This document shows positions 10,648 through 20,694 of a DNA stretch of 64,000 nucleotides, in pieces. A program made the position numbers and the translations under genes. The DNA lies in NCBI GenBank assembly GCA_950022655.1, contig OX465584.1, positions 48,094,723 to 48,158,722 on the forward strand, read 5' to 3'. The notes below the pieces were generated by a model. The model ran no database searches. It was not told where the DNA came from and worked only from the letters and a program-made list of their open reading frames with translations. The stretch comes from Alentia gelatinosa. Lineage: Eukaryota; Annelida; Polychaeta; Phyllodocida; Polynoidae. The first letter of the stretch is position 1; every line of letters begins with the position of its first letter.

Positions 10648-12916
10648 AAGGACAGAACAGGCTACTATGAACCGATGACAGACCCTACCACACCCCCTCC
10701 GACTATCAGAGGCTCTCTCAACCCCTTTAAAGACAAGGAACTGAACCGCAAACTCAGGGGAGAATCCACTTGGAACCCCCCCGCCGGATCTCAGAATCTA
10801 GAGGGTTTCATCACAGTCAACGAATTACAACTCAGCACCCGAAACAGACCAAGGAGAAGGAAGCACAACATAACGAAACAACAAAGATTAGCTTTGAAAA
10901 AGCTAGCACGAGAGGATGAGATAACCTTAAAACCAGCAGACAAGGGAGGAGCAGTGGTCATTATGAACACCACCGATTACATAAAAGAAGCAGAATGACA
11001 ACTAGGAGATGAAAAGGTCTACGGCCACACGGAAAAAGACACAACCACGACAATCAACCAGCGCATAAACGAGAAGATAGAACAAATGATAGCCAACGGG
11101 GAACTCAGCTATAAGATGGCGGGAGCACTGACTACAGAGAAACCAAGGGTACCACACATCTACTTCCTGCCGAAGATCTACAAGCCACAAAGACCACCAC
11201 CTGGCAGACCCGTAGTTTCCGCCAACAACTGCGCAACGGAGAAAATATCCACATTCGTCGACAGCTTCATCAAGCCACTGGTCCCAAATATCGACTCTTA
11301 TGTAAAGGATACCAACGACTTCATCAACAAGATCGAATCCATGAAGGAAAGAAAAGCAGGAACAATACTGGCCACCCTAGATGTAGGGTCGCTCTACACC
11401 AACATACCCAACGACGAAGGCATCGAGGTCATACGACAAAAACTGGAATCAACAAGAAGCAAACGCCTCAACCCAAGCAACTAATCCATAACGAATCTTC
11501 TGGAACTGGTTTTAAAGAACAACAACATACAATTCAACGGAAAACACTACCTCCAGACAAGCGGCACGGCCATGGGAACAAGACTAGCACCTTCATATGC
11601 AAATCTCTTCATGGAAAACTTGGAAAACAGACTCTTGGCAAGAAACAACCAAGGACCAAGTCTCTGGCTCAGATATATCGATGACATCTTCGTTATCTGG
11701 GAACACGGAGAAGAAGCACTCCGGGATTGGGTCGAAGACCTAAACGGAGCCCACCCTACCATCAAGTTCACGAGTGAACATTCAAATACAGAGATCGCCT
11801 TTCTAGACACTATGGTAAGGATCGACAGAGCCATAGGAAAACTCTACACTGACCTGTACACCAAACCTACGGATGCGAACACCTACCTGGAATACGACTC
11901 GGCACACCCGCCAGCAACGAAGAAGAGCCTCCCTTACTCTCAATTTTTGAGACTAAGGAGAATTTGCCAAAAGGATGAGGACTATCATAGACACTGTGAG
12001 AAAAAGATAGCGGAATTCAAAGCGAAGGGATACCCAGAGGCCCTCATAAACGACTGTAAATCCAAGGTAGACACAAGAAACCGAGAAGACATCCTAAAAG
12101 GCATACCAAATAAAAACAAAGCGAAAGATGGTCTGGTTCTAGTCACCACATACAAACCAGACAGGAACGACGTGGGAAACAGTAACACAAAACTGGGACA
12201 TCCTAGCCCGATCAACCACCACAAAGAACCTACACAAGAAGAAAGTGATCAAGGGATACAAACGACCCAAGAACGTGAGAGACTATTTGGTGAGGGCAAG
12301 AACCAACTTCAACCCCAACACAACACCCACCCACCACGAAGCGGAAGAAGGGAACAACCAAGGACAAGACCACAACCACCGAAAAAAGAATGTACCCAAT
12401 GACACAAGTCTTGTACACAAGCAGAAAACTACAAATGAGAGAACAGCGGGAAACAACATCCAAAAAGAGAAAGGAAACAAGTGCACCAAAGTAAACTGCA
12501 ACTACTGCAAACTACTCAATATGGACGAGCAAATAACATCAAAGAGCACAGGAAGACAACACCAGACCAAATGGAACGTGACCTGCAACAGTTCCAATGT
12601 GATCTATTGCATAGAATGCAAAAGCTGCAATATGCAATATGTGGGACAAACGAAACGCAAAATAAAGGAACGAATCAGAGAACATCTAAACTGCATCAGA
12701 AACAACATAAGCAAGAACAAAGTACCCAACCATTTCAACCAAACGACCCACAAAGGTACCGATGACGTAAAGGTACACATACTCGACTTCATCTACAGAC
12801 ATCCTGAGTCAAAAGAAGCAGCGAGACTACGAAACAAAATAGAATTTAACTGGATACATCGACTGAAAACCCACTCTCCACACGGCCTCAACACTCTGGA
12901 CAACAGGTACGGCTAG
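10630..12916 (+). pseudogene. Penelope-like RT with C-terminal GIY-YIG endonuclease, disrupted
   Basis: One frame runs from 10630 to about 12190 with stops at TGA 10996-10998 and TAA 11482-11484. It then shifts by one base near 12190 and continues to TAG at 12914-12916. RT landmarks: ADKGGAVVIM; motif A LDVGSLYTNIP (11380-11412); motif B SGTAMGTRLAPSYANLFM; motif C YIDDIF (11676-11693); then VTTYKPD and, after the shift, GYKRPKNVRD. The C-terminal part has a cysteine cluster (CTKVNCNYC, about 12484) and a GIY-YIG-like nuclease, VIYCIECKSCNMQYVGQTKR, followed by RIREH. The RT class and the nuclease together identify Penelope-like elements. The GIY-YIG domain is C-terminal, so this is an EN-plus lineage, but I cannot place it in a named clade. 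Expected length is about 750-800 codons, which matches. Confidence 0.9.
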
Positions 12917-13085
12917 CAGCCTTCAAGAGAAGCTAACCCCGAAAAATGCCACGTCAACATTTTTTTCCCAACTGCGGAACACATGTTCCATCGGAACGGA
13001 AGAGATTAAACAAACATCGGTCATACACCAAGGGGTTAGCTACAGAAGCTGGTAGGACTACATTAATAGAGAGAAGCAAAATCAA

Positions 13086-13112
13086 TGTTTTTTTCGTGTC
13101 AACGAAAAAAAC
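13086..13112 (+). other. 11-bp perfect stem-loop in the Penelope-like 3' region
   Basis: GTTTTTTTCGT pairs with ACGAAAAAAAC around a GTCA loop. It is the first of a series of strong stems across 13086-13466. Confidence 0.7.
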
Positions 13113-13193
13113 AAACCAGAGGGACTGCAGTATCCTCCTCCGGGGTGCAAACCCCGCAGGAAAGACCACAGAAGAAAACCCACCGCACTTTGC

Positions 13194-13219
13194 CTGATGA
13201 GACTGGAAAAAAGTCGAAA
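13194..13219 (+). ncRNA. Hammerhead-ribozyme-like core
   Basis: CTGATGA (13194-13200) is followed by a 4-bp helix II, GACT/AGTC with a 7-base loop (13201-13215), and then GAAA (13216-13219). This is the conserved hammerhead core in the right order, with G10.1-C11.1 at the base of helix II. Penelope-like elements are known to carry hammerheads in their terminal repeats. I could not find a convincing helix III and cleavage triplet next to it (CCACG follows the GAAA), nor a good helix I partner, so this copy may be dead or the match may be chance. Confidence 0.4.
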
Positions 13220-13259
13220 CCACGAGAGAAATAAAATAATCAAGATAAACCAACACTGC

Positions 13260-13312
13260 GGCTCAAACAACCGTAGTTCCCTACCCGACACAACTTGGTT
13301 TGAGCCGGGTAG
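13260..13312 (+). other. Possible H-type RNA pseudoknot
   Basis: Stem 1 is GGCTCAAAC (13260-13268) with GTTTGAGCC (13298-13306). Stem 2 is CTACCCG (13281-13287) with CGGGTAG (13306-13312). The stems cross in pseudoknot order and share only base 13306. A hairpin with a similar loop (ACTTGGTT) follows at 13390-13414 (ACCGACA/TGTCGGT). Confidence 0.45.
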
Positions 13313-13444
13313 AACATCAACGAACGAAGAAAGACACCTCGAGTAGGGAACGAAAATATTTCCCCATTCGACGTAACGACTACCACATCACCGACAGACT
13401 TGGTTCGTGTCGGTTGAATGTCTGGACAATAGTAGGTTTCTCCT

Positions 13445-13466
13445 CCCAGCTTTGAACAAAGCTGGG
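13445..13466 (+). other. 10-bp perfect stem-loop
   Basis: CCCAGCTTTG pairs perfectly with CAAAGCTGGG around an AA dinucleotide. On the minus strand it would read almost identically. It may be a structural or termination signal of the Penelope-like element. Confidence 0.6.
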
Positions 13467-13839
13467 CCAGTAGGGAAGGCGCCATTCCCCACTGTGGCCT
13501 CTCTGATACAAGAGAATCCAATAGGAGCTGTGTGGCCAAACACACAAGTCAGCCTCAGTCATATAGTCGAATACCACCGCGCCCGGAGTTCAAGCGAACT
13601 CAACCATATAGTCGAACGCCGGCGGCACACGCCGTGCGCTCGCATCCAATGAAATACAACGCTGAGGGTCACGTGCACGCCTCAGCCAATCAGACACGCC
13701 GAAAGTAGGGTACGCAGCAGGATGCGGGAACTTCCCCGTGTCCGCTTCCCTTGTCTCTCTATTACATGGTCGCAATACGGTGGGGTAAGGACGTGAAAAT
13801 TTGGTACGCCTCGTGTTTTCAAACAATATTCAGCCAATA

Positions 13840-15344
13840 CATGCACTTCCGCGATGGCGTATATATGTATAAAATAGTGGTTTTCGTGCAGTGCAATAAA
13901 TTGGTCTCGGTGCGCCGGGAGTGGGCGGCCCGAGACTGCCGGAACCACCGTGAAACAGGTGTAAACGTAGCATAAACAAAAGCATACCTTGAGACCAACC
14001 TGTGTGTGGTAATATGAGAAAGCGTAATTAGTGAGCCAGTAGCAATTGCCGTTCAAGGTCTATTGTCCTATTACGTCTTACTGCCTGCGCCTCTGGCGTC
14101 GGGCCGTAGTTAAATGACAATGAATCGCTATGGTTCACTTGTAAGATTTTGATTGTCTTCAACTCTTAAAGGCACAGAACAGTATGTCGTTTGTTAGCTC
14201 AAATTCTACCCGACCCTTCCTCTCCACACCTATTTTCCATGAAAATTGCCCTAATTCTACATTTTATCACATAAATGACATACAATATAACTCCCAAGTT
14301 AGTGTTTTATACTCTTAAGTGACCTGAATTGACCTTAAGTGACCTGAATTGAGCCTCACACCTCTGTTGCCATTCCTTCTGCATCCACTTCTTTGCAACA
14401 ATCCAAAACCATAGCTCAACAAAACAAAAGCAAAGGCACACTAAAACGAGGAACATTTTTATCTAAAGGAACAACATTTATTGAGGCTAGCGGTAATAAC
14501 AACATAGAGCGTCAGGTGATCACTCAGAACCAACACCAACATTTGACACAATTGAATCTGATGACGAAAACAAAATGTCTAGCAAAAAACAGGCAGGCTC
14601 GAGTCTGACTCTATCAAGTCACTCATTTAAGGAATGGCTGCACATATTGACAACAAAATGCATCATGCCTCTATTGCAGAAATGAAGTCAGAAATAAGAG
14701 AAGTTCTAACTCATGTTGACGACAAAGTAAGATCTGTTGAATTAGATTTAGAAAAACTGGAAATCACAAAAATCCAAAACTAGAGAATGGCAAGCGTGCT
14801 AAACAGATTGGTTATCTCCTTGCCAAAGATATACTGGCAGATCCCTACTTACCTATATCCATGCCGAACACGACACACAAAATAACACACAAGCATGGAA
14901 CATGGGTATCAACACATCTAGTTCTCACACACAAGGCCCAAAACCAACAAACAGGCACACTAGATGTTACTCGTGGTACACAGTAAATGAAGATGGAGTC
15001 AGAACATAGACGACAAAAAACATAGTTACACCTCGGTAGAACAAGCATTTGTGTAAGCTCAAGCTAGCCTGGCTGGTGACACTAAACTCGAACAAAGAAT
15101 CCTGAGTCTAAATAATGCTTATGAAATTAAGTCTGCAGGACGTAGACAAAGTAGAAGATCTGGAAACCATATTCCTATATACCTATGGCTGTACACTCTA
15201 TGCTTACACCACGCTCTGGGGGGTGGAGTAACTATCTGATACTACCCAAGGTTGGTATACTACCCAAGGTTGCCGTATACTACCCAAGGTTGACATTTAG
15301 ACCAATCAGATTGTCTCTTATTAAACCACATTTGAAAGTATATA
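13840..15344. other. No certain gene; possible coiled-coil remnant and short repeats
   Basis: A 20-bp sequence (CTTAAGTGACCTGAATTGA) is directly repeated at about 14314 and 14333. At about 14634-14780 a short frame encodes a helical, charged stretch (MAAHIDNKMHH.., EIREVLTHVDDKVRSVELDLEKLE) that resembles a coiled-coil part of a LINE ORF1 protein, with no zinc knuckle or RT beside it. I rate that low. At 15239-15297 ACTACCCAAGGTTG occurs three times in tandem with 18-20-bp spacing. Confidence 0.35.
15239..15297 (+). repeat. Three tandem copies of TATACTACCCAAGGTTG
   Basis: The copies start at about 15237, 15255 and 15275. The second and third differ only in the two or three bases between units. 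Confidence 0.8.
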
Positions 15345-15502
15345 GGAATAGGGAAACAAAGTACCAGTGAAAGGAAGTCAAAATTACTCGGTAAGGCTTG
15401 GAAAAATTACTGCCCGCGGCCAGGGCCTTGGGCAGTAATTTTTCCAAGCCTTACCTCGTAACTTTGACTTCCTTTCACCGGAACATAGTTTCCCTCTATT
15501 CA
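15345..15502. mobile_element. Long palindromic (foldback) element
   Basis: The left arm 15345-15415 and right arm 15426-15502 are inverse copies over about 75 bases; both contain GGTAAGGCTTGGAAAAATTA (or its inverse). The outer ends also match (AATAGGGAAAC versus the inverse of GTTTCCCTCTATT). The centre is GC-rich with almost no loop. This is a MITE-like or hairpin element. Confidence 0.85.
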
Positions 15503-15690
15503 TGGCCAAATTCGAGCAAATTGCTGAAATACTCAATAAACTCATAGCTACCCACCCAGCAAAATTTGTCGAGGGGACCCACGATAGGTTTTGGGGCGGC
15601 AGCGGCGAATTCTCTGACGCAATCTACGACACATATCTGGGCCTCAACCAAGCTGGTAGGATATTAGAAAGAGTGAGATCACGTCTATAG
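15502..15690 (+). CDS. Short hypothetical ORF (62 residues) at the edge of the palindrome
   Basis: The ORF starts in the last bases of the palindrome and encodes an apparently folded, non-repetitive sequence (EQIAEILNKLIATHPAKF, GLNQAGRILERVRSRL) of unknown family. It could be the remnant of a gene into which the palindrome inserted. No ribosome context or splice site decides its ends. Confidence 0.25.
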   Translation: MAKFEQIAEILNKLIATHPAKFVEGTHDRFWGGSGEFSDAIYDTYLGLNQAGRILERVRSRL

Positions 15691-16140
15691 GAATGGATCA
15701 GAGAAGTGAAAGCAAATCAGTAGGAAAATGTCATATCTACTGATAGGTGATTTCCAGGTTGGTAGGCTAAAATCTGCAATAAGAATTTTGGGGCCACGCT
15801 GAGCAGAGCAGAGCAGAGCTACCAATAACGAGAATATGAGGAAGCGACAACTTACCATCAAGGTAATCTACACCACTGTATACGCCATGAACATTGCCTA
15901 TATAACAAAGAAAATTGATATGTCAATCATCAGTAGAATGAAATAACTTCCAGGATCCTAGACCTTTCACAAGAATTGGCAAAATTGAATGACTCCCGGT
16001 GCTTCTACACACCACGGATCCACCATATCATTCACCGCTAATGTAGCTCCACACGCTGCCTTCATAAATTTGCATTACTTCCGGATGGATAGCACTCAGA
16101 TGCCGACATCACGAAGCAAAAGATCACCAACATACTAGTT
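15691..16140. other. No gene seen; left flank of the giant Gypsy element
   Basis: It contains a short GAGCA repeat run at about 15801-15818. The last four bases, AGTT (16137-16140), match the four bases after the 3' LTR. Confidence 0.5.
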
Positions 16141-18356
16141 TGTGCTGTAACCAAAGCTAAGCACAAAAGAATGTATATTTATGAAAATGAAAGTCTATTA
16201 AAATGTCGTTTTATTAAGTATTAAAAATAGAATGTAATACGTATAAGTATTGAAATGTAACGTATCATGTATAAGTACCAAGAGGAAGGAAACTATGATG
16301 ACAAGTGTTTGTGTATGGTATCAAGTGTTATCGTTAGGTATTAGTATTTAAGAGTGTTATTATTGAGTTTTAATATTAGAAGTATGGCCATTACGCACTC
16401 GGTGTTGAGTGTTAGTATTAGAAGTATTGCCATTACGCACTCGGTGTTGAGTGTTAGTATTGAGAGTGTTATCATTATGCACTCAGTGTTGAGTACTATT
16501 GTTGGGTGTTAGTATTGGCAACATGCATCGGTATTTAGTGTTAGTATTTGACACTACATGTTAAGGTGTTAATCATGGCTATCTACTAAGCCACATTATA
16601 GGCTGAATATACTTCAGAGTAGATAGCCATGACAGAAGCGATGTTCCTTATACTACTAGCTAGCCTCTGGGGAACACCGCGCTTCTGGGAATAGACCCTC
16701 TGACGTCACTGTGACGACTGGGGGTCGCCTCTGGAGTTCCCTGGGGAAGTCCCCTCTCAGGGTATTCCCAAATTCCCGCAGCATTAACATAGCCACGCGT
16801 GTCTTGGACCGGCGTGAACTTAAAACGAGATCTATTCCAAATTTCCCATGATCCTTTAGAAAATGCTCATTTTCGATCTGCTCCCGAGCTGACCGTATCG
16901 TCAGTCTCTACCACCATCTCCTGCGAATCGCACGCGTTCTGCTTGGCTCCGGATACCGGCAGAAGTGCGCGGATTCTGCAGTAATATTATATCTGATAGG
17001 ATCAGCTAAGGCATTTTGCCTAGCGAACTCAGATTGTAGAAAGTGACTTGGGTTGGGACCCTCCAAGGACACAACTTCTGTAACGGACTTACATAGGAAT
17101 CTTTCAAACTATTAACGTTCACACTTGAACATCTTCACTTATTTACTTCACTGCTATTTCCCTCCAATTCTCCATTCGGAAGGATCAAAGTTTATTAGTG
17201 AATATAGGAATCTCGTGAGTTCACTTCGGACATTCACTTAGACTGGTGAGTTAATGCTGCAACTACCTTGCATTACTTTGAGTTACTGTTAGTACGGTTC
17301 ATTCTCTCTTGTCAAACTCTGAGTATGAGTTCTTACACTCTGTGACAAGACTTCGGACATTGTTTAAGAAGAACTCGAACTTTGAATTATTGTAATCACC
17401 ACTGATTACGTGGTTCATTTCCGACACCTCATTAAGTCTAACCGTGTTGAGACTTTGGTGTCCGACTCTTACATTGTCTACCAACATCACGTTACTCATG
17501 AACTGACATAGTTATACTGAACCACTGATATGCTATTCTAATCTATGCCTTGTAGTACTTCTACTGTGAAACGTTTGCCTTGATTAAAAGAATATCAAAC
17601 ATACATTCATCTCGTCCTCATCCATGATAGTAAAGACACGAAACTAATAGTATCTAGAGTTTATTTAATATTGATATTAGATCTTTCCCACCTTAATTAA
17701 AGGTCTCATTAGGTGACCTCGTTGTGCGCAAGGGGTACAGAGTCTGGTAGCCTTGCGCACACACATAGCCTTTAGAGTTGCTCTTACCTTCCCCACAATG
17801 TTACATAACTAAATAGAAATATGGTTATAATAATTATCTAATAACTTAACTCATTATGAACAATTAAGAATACGTATGATTACTTAAGACTAACGTGACT
17901 TACGGAGATAGGCGTAGTTTCCATCTCTGTCACGGAACCAGATATAGCAAAATGATTTATGAATTACAAATGAACGTAACTAATTAATCAATGAGTTACG
18001 GACATTTGTTGGTCTATACCTCCGAATCGTAGGAGGCGAATCTACTTCCATTTTACCTACGTTCACCGCTAGGTGTCGACACCATAGTTACAACTTAACT
18101 AAGATAATCCGTACTTCATCTCATGGCCACAACGTGCCGTAATTAATACCTGAGATGTTTCAGTAGTTTCCAACGTGGCCACTAGATGGCACTAGGGTTT
18201 TAATAAAGTCAACCAAGCTAGGAAAGCCTTACGCTAGGCGTCACTACGCACTCACGTAGGACTTCTAAGCGTATATGTGTAGACTTGCTACTAGTCCTCA
18301 CCGTCTTATGTATTAAGGTGATTATAACACTAATTAACCCGACAGCTACCAGAACA
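16141..18356 (+). repeat. 5' LTR of the giant Gypsy element
   Basis: It starts TG and ends CA. It contains tandem subrepeats of about 47 bp at 16365-16530 (GCACTCGGTGTTGAGTGTTA in several copies), a long stem-loop at 16574-16631, a set of hairpins at 16957-17067, and a polyadenylation signal AATAAA at 18202-18207, 150 bp before the end. Relative to the 3' LTR it lacks about 20 bp near 16516 and has 6 extra bases near 16830. I could not place the TATA box with confidence. Confidence 0.95.
16574..16631 (+). other. Stem-loop with a 14-bp perfect stem in the LTR
   Basis: CATGGCTATCTACT (16574-16587) is the exact inverse of AGTAGATAGCCATG (16618-16631). The stem is intact in the 3' LTR copy too (about 35275-35332). 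It may be a protein-binding or RNA signal. Confidence 0.7.
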
Positions 18357-18357
18357 C

Positions 18358-18375
18358 TGGTGGAGAACCCATTTA
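18358..18375 (+). other. Candidate primer binding site
   Basis: One base after the LTR end comes TGGTGGAGAACCCA. It starts with TGG, as needed to pair with the CCA end of a tRNA. I cannot name the tRNA without a search. Confidence 0.5.
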
Positions 18376-18506
18376 TAAGGTAATTACACATGTCTTCATG
18401 GTTTGAGTGTCTTTGATTGTTGTATGGTTTCACATGGCATTATGGTTTTGATTAGTATAACTCACAAGTGACTCACTATCTACTGATTCCACTATGATTC
18501 CTGGCA

Positions 18507-19450
18507 ATGACTGGTCGCTTTCCAGTGCCTCTGCCTCATAAGACTAAAAGGGTTCGAGTACCTTCCTCGGATCGTACCTTAAGGAGTGCTCCGACTGTGA
18601 TTAATACTCAAGATCAGTCTTCTCTGGGTGCTGGTGCAGCTGGTGGCCACAGTTCTCCAGCTACCTGTGAGGGGAGTCCTCCCTCAGAATGTTAGTCTGT
18701 CCTACAGATTCTACATTCTACACGGCAGAAGTGCGCGGATTCTGCAGTAATATTATATCTGATGGGATCAGCTAAGGCATTTTGCCTAGCGGACTCAGAT
18801 TGTAGAAAGTGACTTGGGTTGGGACCCTCCAAGGTCCTACAGATTCTACATTATCTACGAGTCCTAATTCCTATTCGGACACTTCACAATCATCTAAAGT
18901 GTCTATAGACAGTTCTGATTTTTCTTCTGTTTCTGGTGCCGTATCCAATGCGCGCGCACCTTCGGGTGTGGTGCCAGATACACACGCTTCCAACGACCAC
19001 TTGGGCGGCCCGACACCTACTAAGACGTTGTTGGAATCGACAAGCCATGATTCTGTCCTTCTAAGTGGCTACAGAACTGATATCCGGTCTGTAGGGACTT
19101 TCAAACCCGGTCAAACCCCTACAGGTGGGCCTACGGCTTTGGTGCCCGACATACATGCACTTACCGGTGTAGCACCTAACCCTGCCGTAAGTCAATTTTC
19201 AACACCCCAGTCAAGTTTCAGTACTGTTCAGAGACAAGAGTCGTCTTTTCCGGCAAGACAGCTGTTTGGGGATTCTTCAGATTATGATGATCCTACACGT
19301 GACAGTAATAGGGCATTGTTGAATAGTATTAAGGATTTTATTGGAGACACTGAGTCAGCTTCTGGCTCTGTTTCCGATACAGATAATCTTCGGGACGTTT
19401 TAGAGACAGACTTGCCTAGTGGGACAGTCCCCCGGATGATCCTGCCTTAA
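18507..19450 (+). pseudogene. N-terminal gag region of the giant Gypsy, disrupted
   Basis: Two open frames cover this region: 18507-18695 and 18809-19450. Both are rich in Ser, Thr, Pro and Asp and look like a disordered gag N-terminus. They are separated by an inserted LTR fragment (18718-18833) and a frame change. At about 19410-19430 a further one-base shift leads into the main gag frame, which is open upstream of its ATG at 19468 through DDPALNQQLPI. The original gag therefore probably began near 18507. Confidence 0.55.
18699..18852 (+). repeat. 111-bp LTR fragment inserted in gag, flanked by 19-bp direct repeats
   Basis: GTCCTACAGATTCTACATT occurs at 18699-18717 and 18834-18852. Between them, 18723-18833 repeats LTR bases 16957-17067 almost perfectly (two substitutions). 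The fragment holds three consecutive small hairpins: GCAGAA/TTCTGC, CTGAT/ATCAG and GCTAAGGCA/TTGCCTAGC. The direct repeats look like a target-site duplication, as if this structured RNA had been reverse transcribed and inserted on its own. Confidence 0.85.
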
Positions 19451-19467
19451 ATCAACAATTACCCATC

Positions 19468-20694
19468 ATGAATGCTCAACAAGGTCACGGTAATCAGGGC
19501 GCCCAGGGCCCTGCTGTTCAAGATGGCCAGGCACCAAGACCTCATATACCTCATATTAAAATACCTCAGTTCTCAGGTCTCAGCAGTGAGCGTGTTGACA
19601 CCTTCTTACATGACATGCACAGTGTTAGCAATATCTGTAACTGGCCAGATGCACAGAAGGTGGCTATGACAGTACATGGCCTGAGGGGAGCTGCTGCTGA
19701 CTGGGTACGTGCTCTCCCAGACAACAGAAAAGACACATACGATCATCTAAAAGCTGCTTTATTGGAATTGTTTTGTGACAGTCGTCCTTTGTGGCAGAGA
19801 CATAAGGAGTTCTTTGCCCTTAAACAAAGCCCAGGACAGTCAGTGCTTGATTTTGCTGGCAAGTTGCGGCAAGAGCAGGCACGTACAGGTGTTGATGATG
19901 GTGCACTACTTGCAGTCTTTATAACAGGTATTGACGCCGTTCTCACGCATGATTTGGCTGTGATCAATCAAGGTAACTTCCAAGAAGCTGTGAATGCTGC
20001 TGCCAGGTTGAGCTCTATCTCTTCTGTGGCTTTGTCTACAGCACCGTCGTCGGTGGCACGAAGCCTCCATTCAGTGTCTACAAACAGGTCTCGTTCAGTC
20101 TCACCTGTCTCTCCCGCCCCGGACCCCTTAGTCGCTAAGCTGTGTGACAAGGTCGATGTGGTGCTGTCTATGCTGTCTACAAGACCCCTGATGTCAAGAC
20201 CCCGTGAGGTGTCTCCGATGAGCCGCCCCTACCAACAAGACTGTCCCTCCCGTGACTTCTACCGTTCTGGTGACGACCGTGATCGTCGTGGTGATCAGCG
20301 ATATCGGTCACCATCCGCTGATAGATGGCCAGGTGGCTATCGGTCGGAACAACATCCGTGGACACCTCCCCCTACATATGGTGGACGTTCCTACTCGGCC
20401 CCAGCAAATAGAAGCCGTCCCTTCGACTCTCCTACCAGACGCGCAGGTGGGCAGTCCCGCAGTCCGTCGCCAGGTAACCGCCGGTACCAGTCCCCGAATG
20501 GGTACCGAGAGGCAGACAAGAGTAAGTACTGCTTGTTGCACAAGCAGTGTAGTCACGTGACAGAGGACTGTAGGTGGATACGTCAGCGTGTTGATGAGTT
20601 TAATCATGTTAGAATTGACGAGTCACGTAACAAATACTATCCTGCACGCAGATTGTCCTTTGACAATGGTAATAGTCGTCAGGGAAACGCTTAA
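19468..20694 (+). CDS. Gag polyprotein of the giant Gypsy element
   Basis: The ORF encodes 408 residues. The capsid-like retrotransposon gag domain lies at about residues 30-190 (PHIKIPQFSG, AADWVRALPD, HLKAALLELF, LRQEQARTGV). A basic Arg/Ser-rich stretch lies at about 200-355. A C-terminal zinc knuckle of the C-x2-H-x4-H-x4-C type (CLLHKQCSHVTEDC) would bind nucleic acid. It forms the particle core and packages RNA. Its stop, TAA 20692-20694, is preceded by the slippery heptamer GGGAAAC, and the protease frame overlaps in -1. This ORF is intact, but the region upstream is broken. Confidence 0.85.
   Translation: MNAQQGHGNQGAQGPAVQDGQAPRPHIPHIKIPQFSGLSSERVDTFLHDMHSVSNICNWPDAQKVAMTVHGLRGAAADWVRALPDNRKDTYDHLKAALLELFCDSRPLWQRHKEFFALKQSPGQSVLDFAGKLRQEQARTGVDDGALLAVFITGIDAVLTHDLAVINQGNFQEAVNAAARLSSISSVALSTAPSSVARSLHSVSTNRSRSVSPVSPAPDPLVAKLCDKVDVVLSMLSTRPLMSRPREVSPMSRPYQQDCPSRDFYRSGDDRDRRGDQRYRSPSADRWPGGYRSEQHPWTPPPTYGGRSYSAPANRSRPFDSPTRRAGGQSRSPSPGNRRYQSPNGYREADKSKYCLLHKQCSHVTEDCRWIRQRVDEFNHVRIDESRNKYYPARRLSFDNGNSRQGNA
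20682..20688 (+). promoter_or_regulatory. Programmed -1 ribosomal frameshift site (gag to protease)
   Basis: The heptamer G GGA AAC is in register with the gag frame, four bases before the gag stop. A -1 slip leads directly into the frame that encodes the protease with no stop between. A short stem follows (GCTC-AGCA-GAGC, about 20706-20717). GGGAAAC is a known retroviral slippery sequence. Confidence 0.8.

Larger units (their letters stand above)
10600..13823 (+). mobile_element. Penelope-like retroelement
   Basis: The element holds an RT plus GIY-YIG coding region at 10630-12916. The coding part is bracketed by an inverted pair of about 46 bp: 10602-10647 (begins GTTTAATCTCTTCCGTTCCG) and its inverse at 12968-13011, with one mismatch. 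The 16-base string CAATATTCAGCCAATA occurs at 10584-10599 and again at 13824-13839, the most likely target duplication. If so, 13012-13823 is the 3' part of the element. That part is rich in stem-loops and contains a hammerhead-type core. The copy is inactive: two in-frame stops and one frameshift. Confidence 0.8.

Noticed and set aside
17299..17499. Minus-strand ORF present in both LTRs (also 35993-36193)
   Set aside because: Its conservation follows from the near-identity of the two LTRs. Only one residue differs, and there is no independent support.
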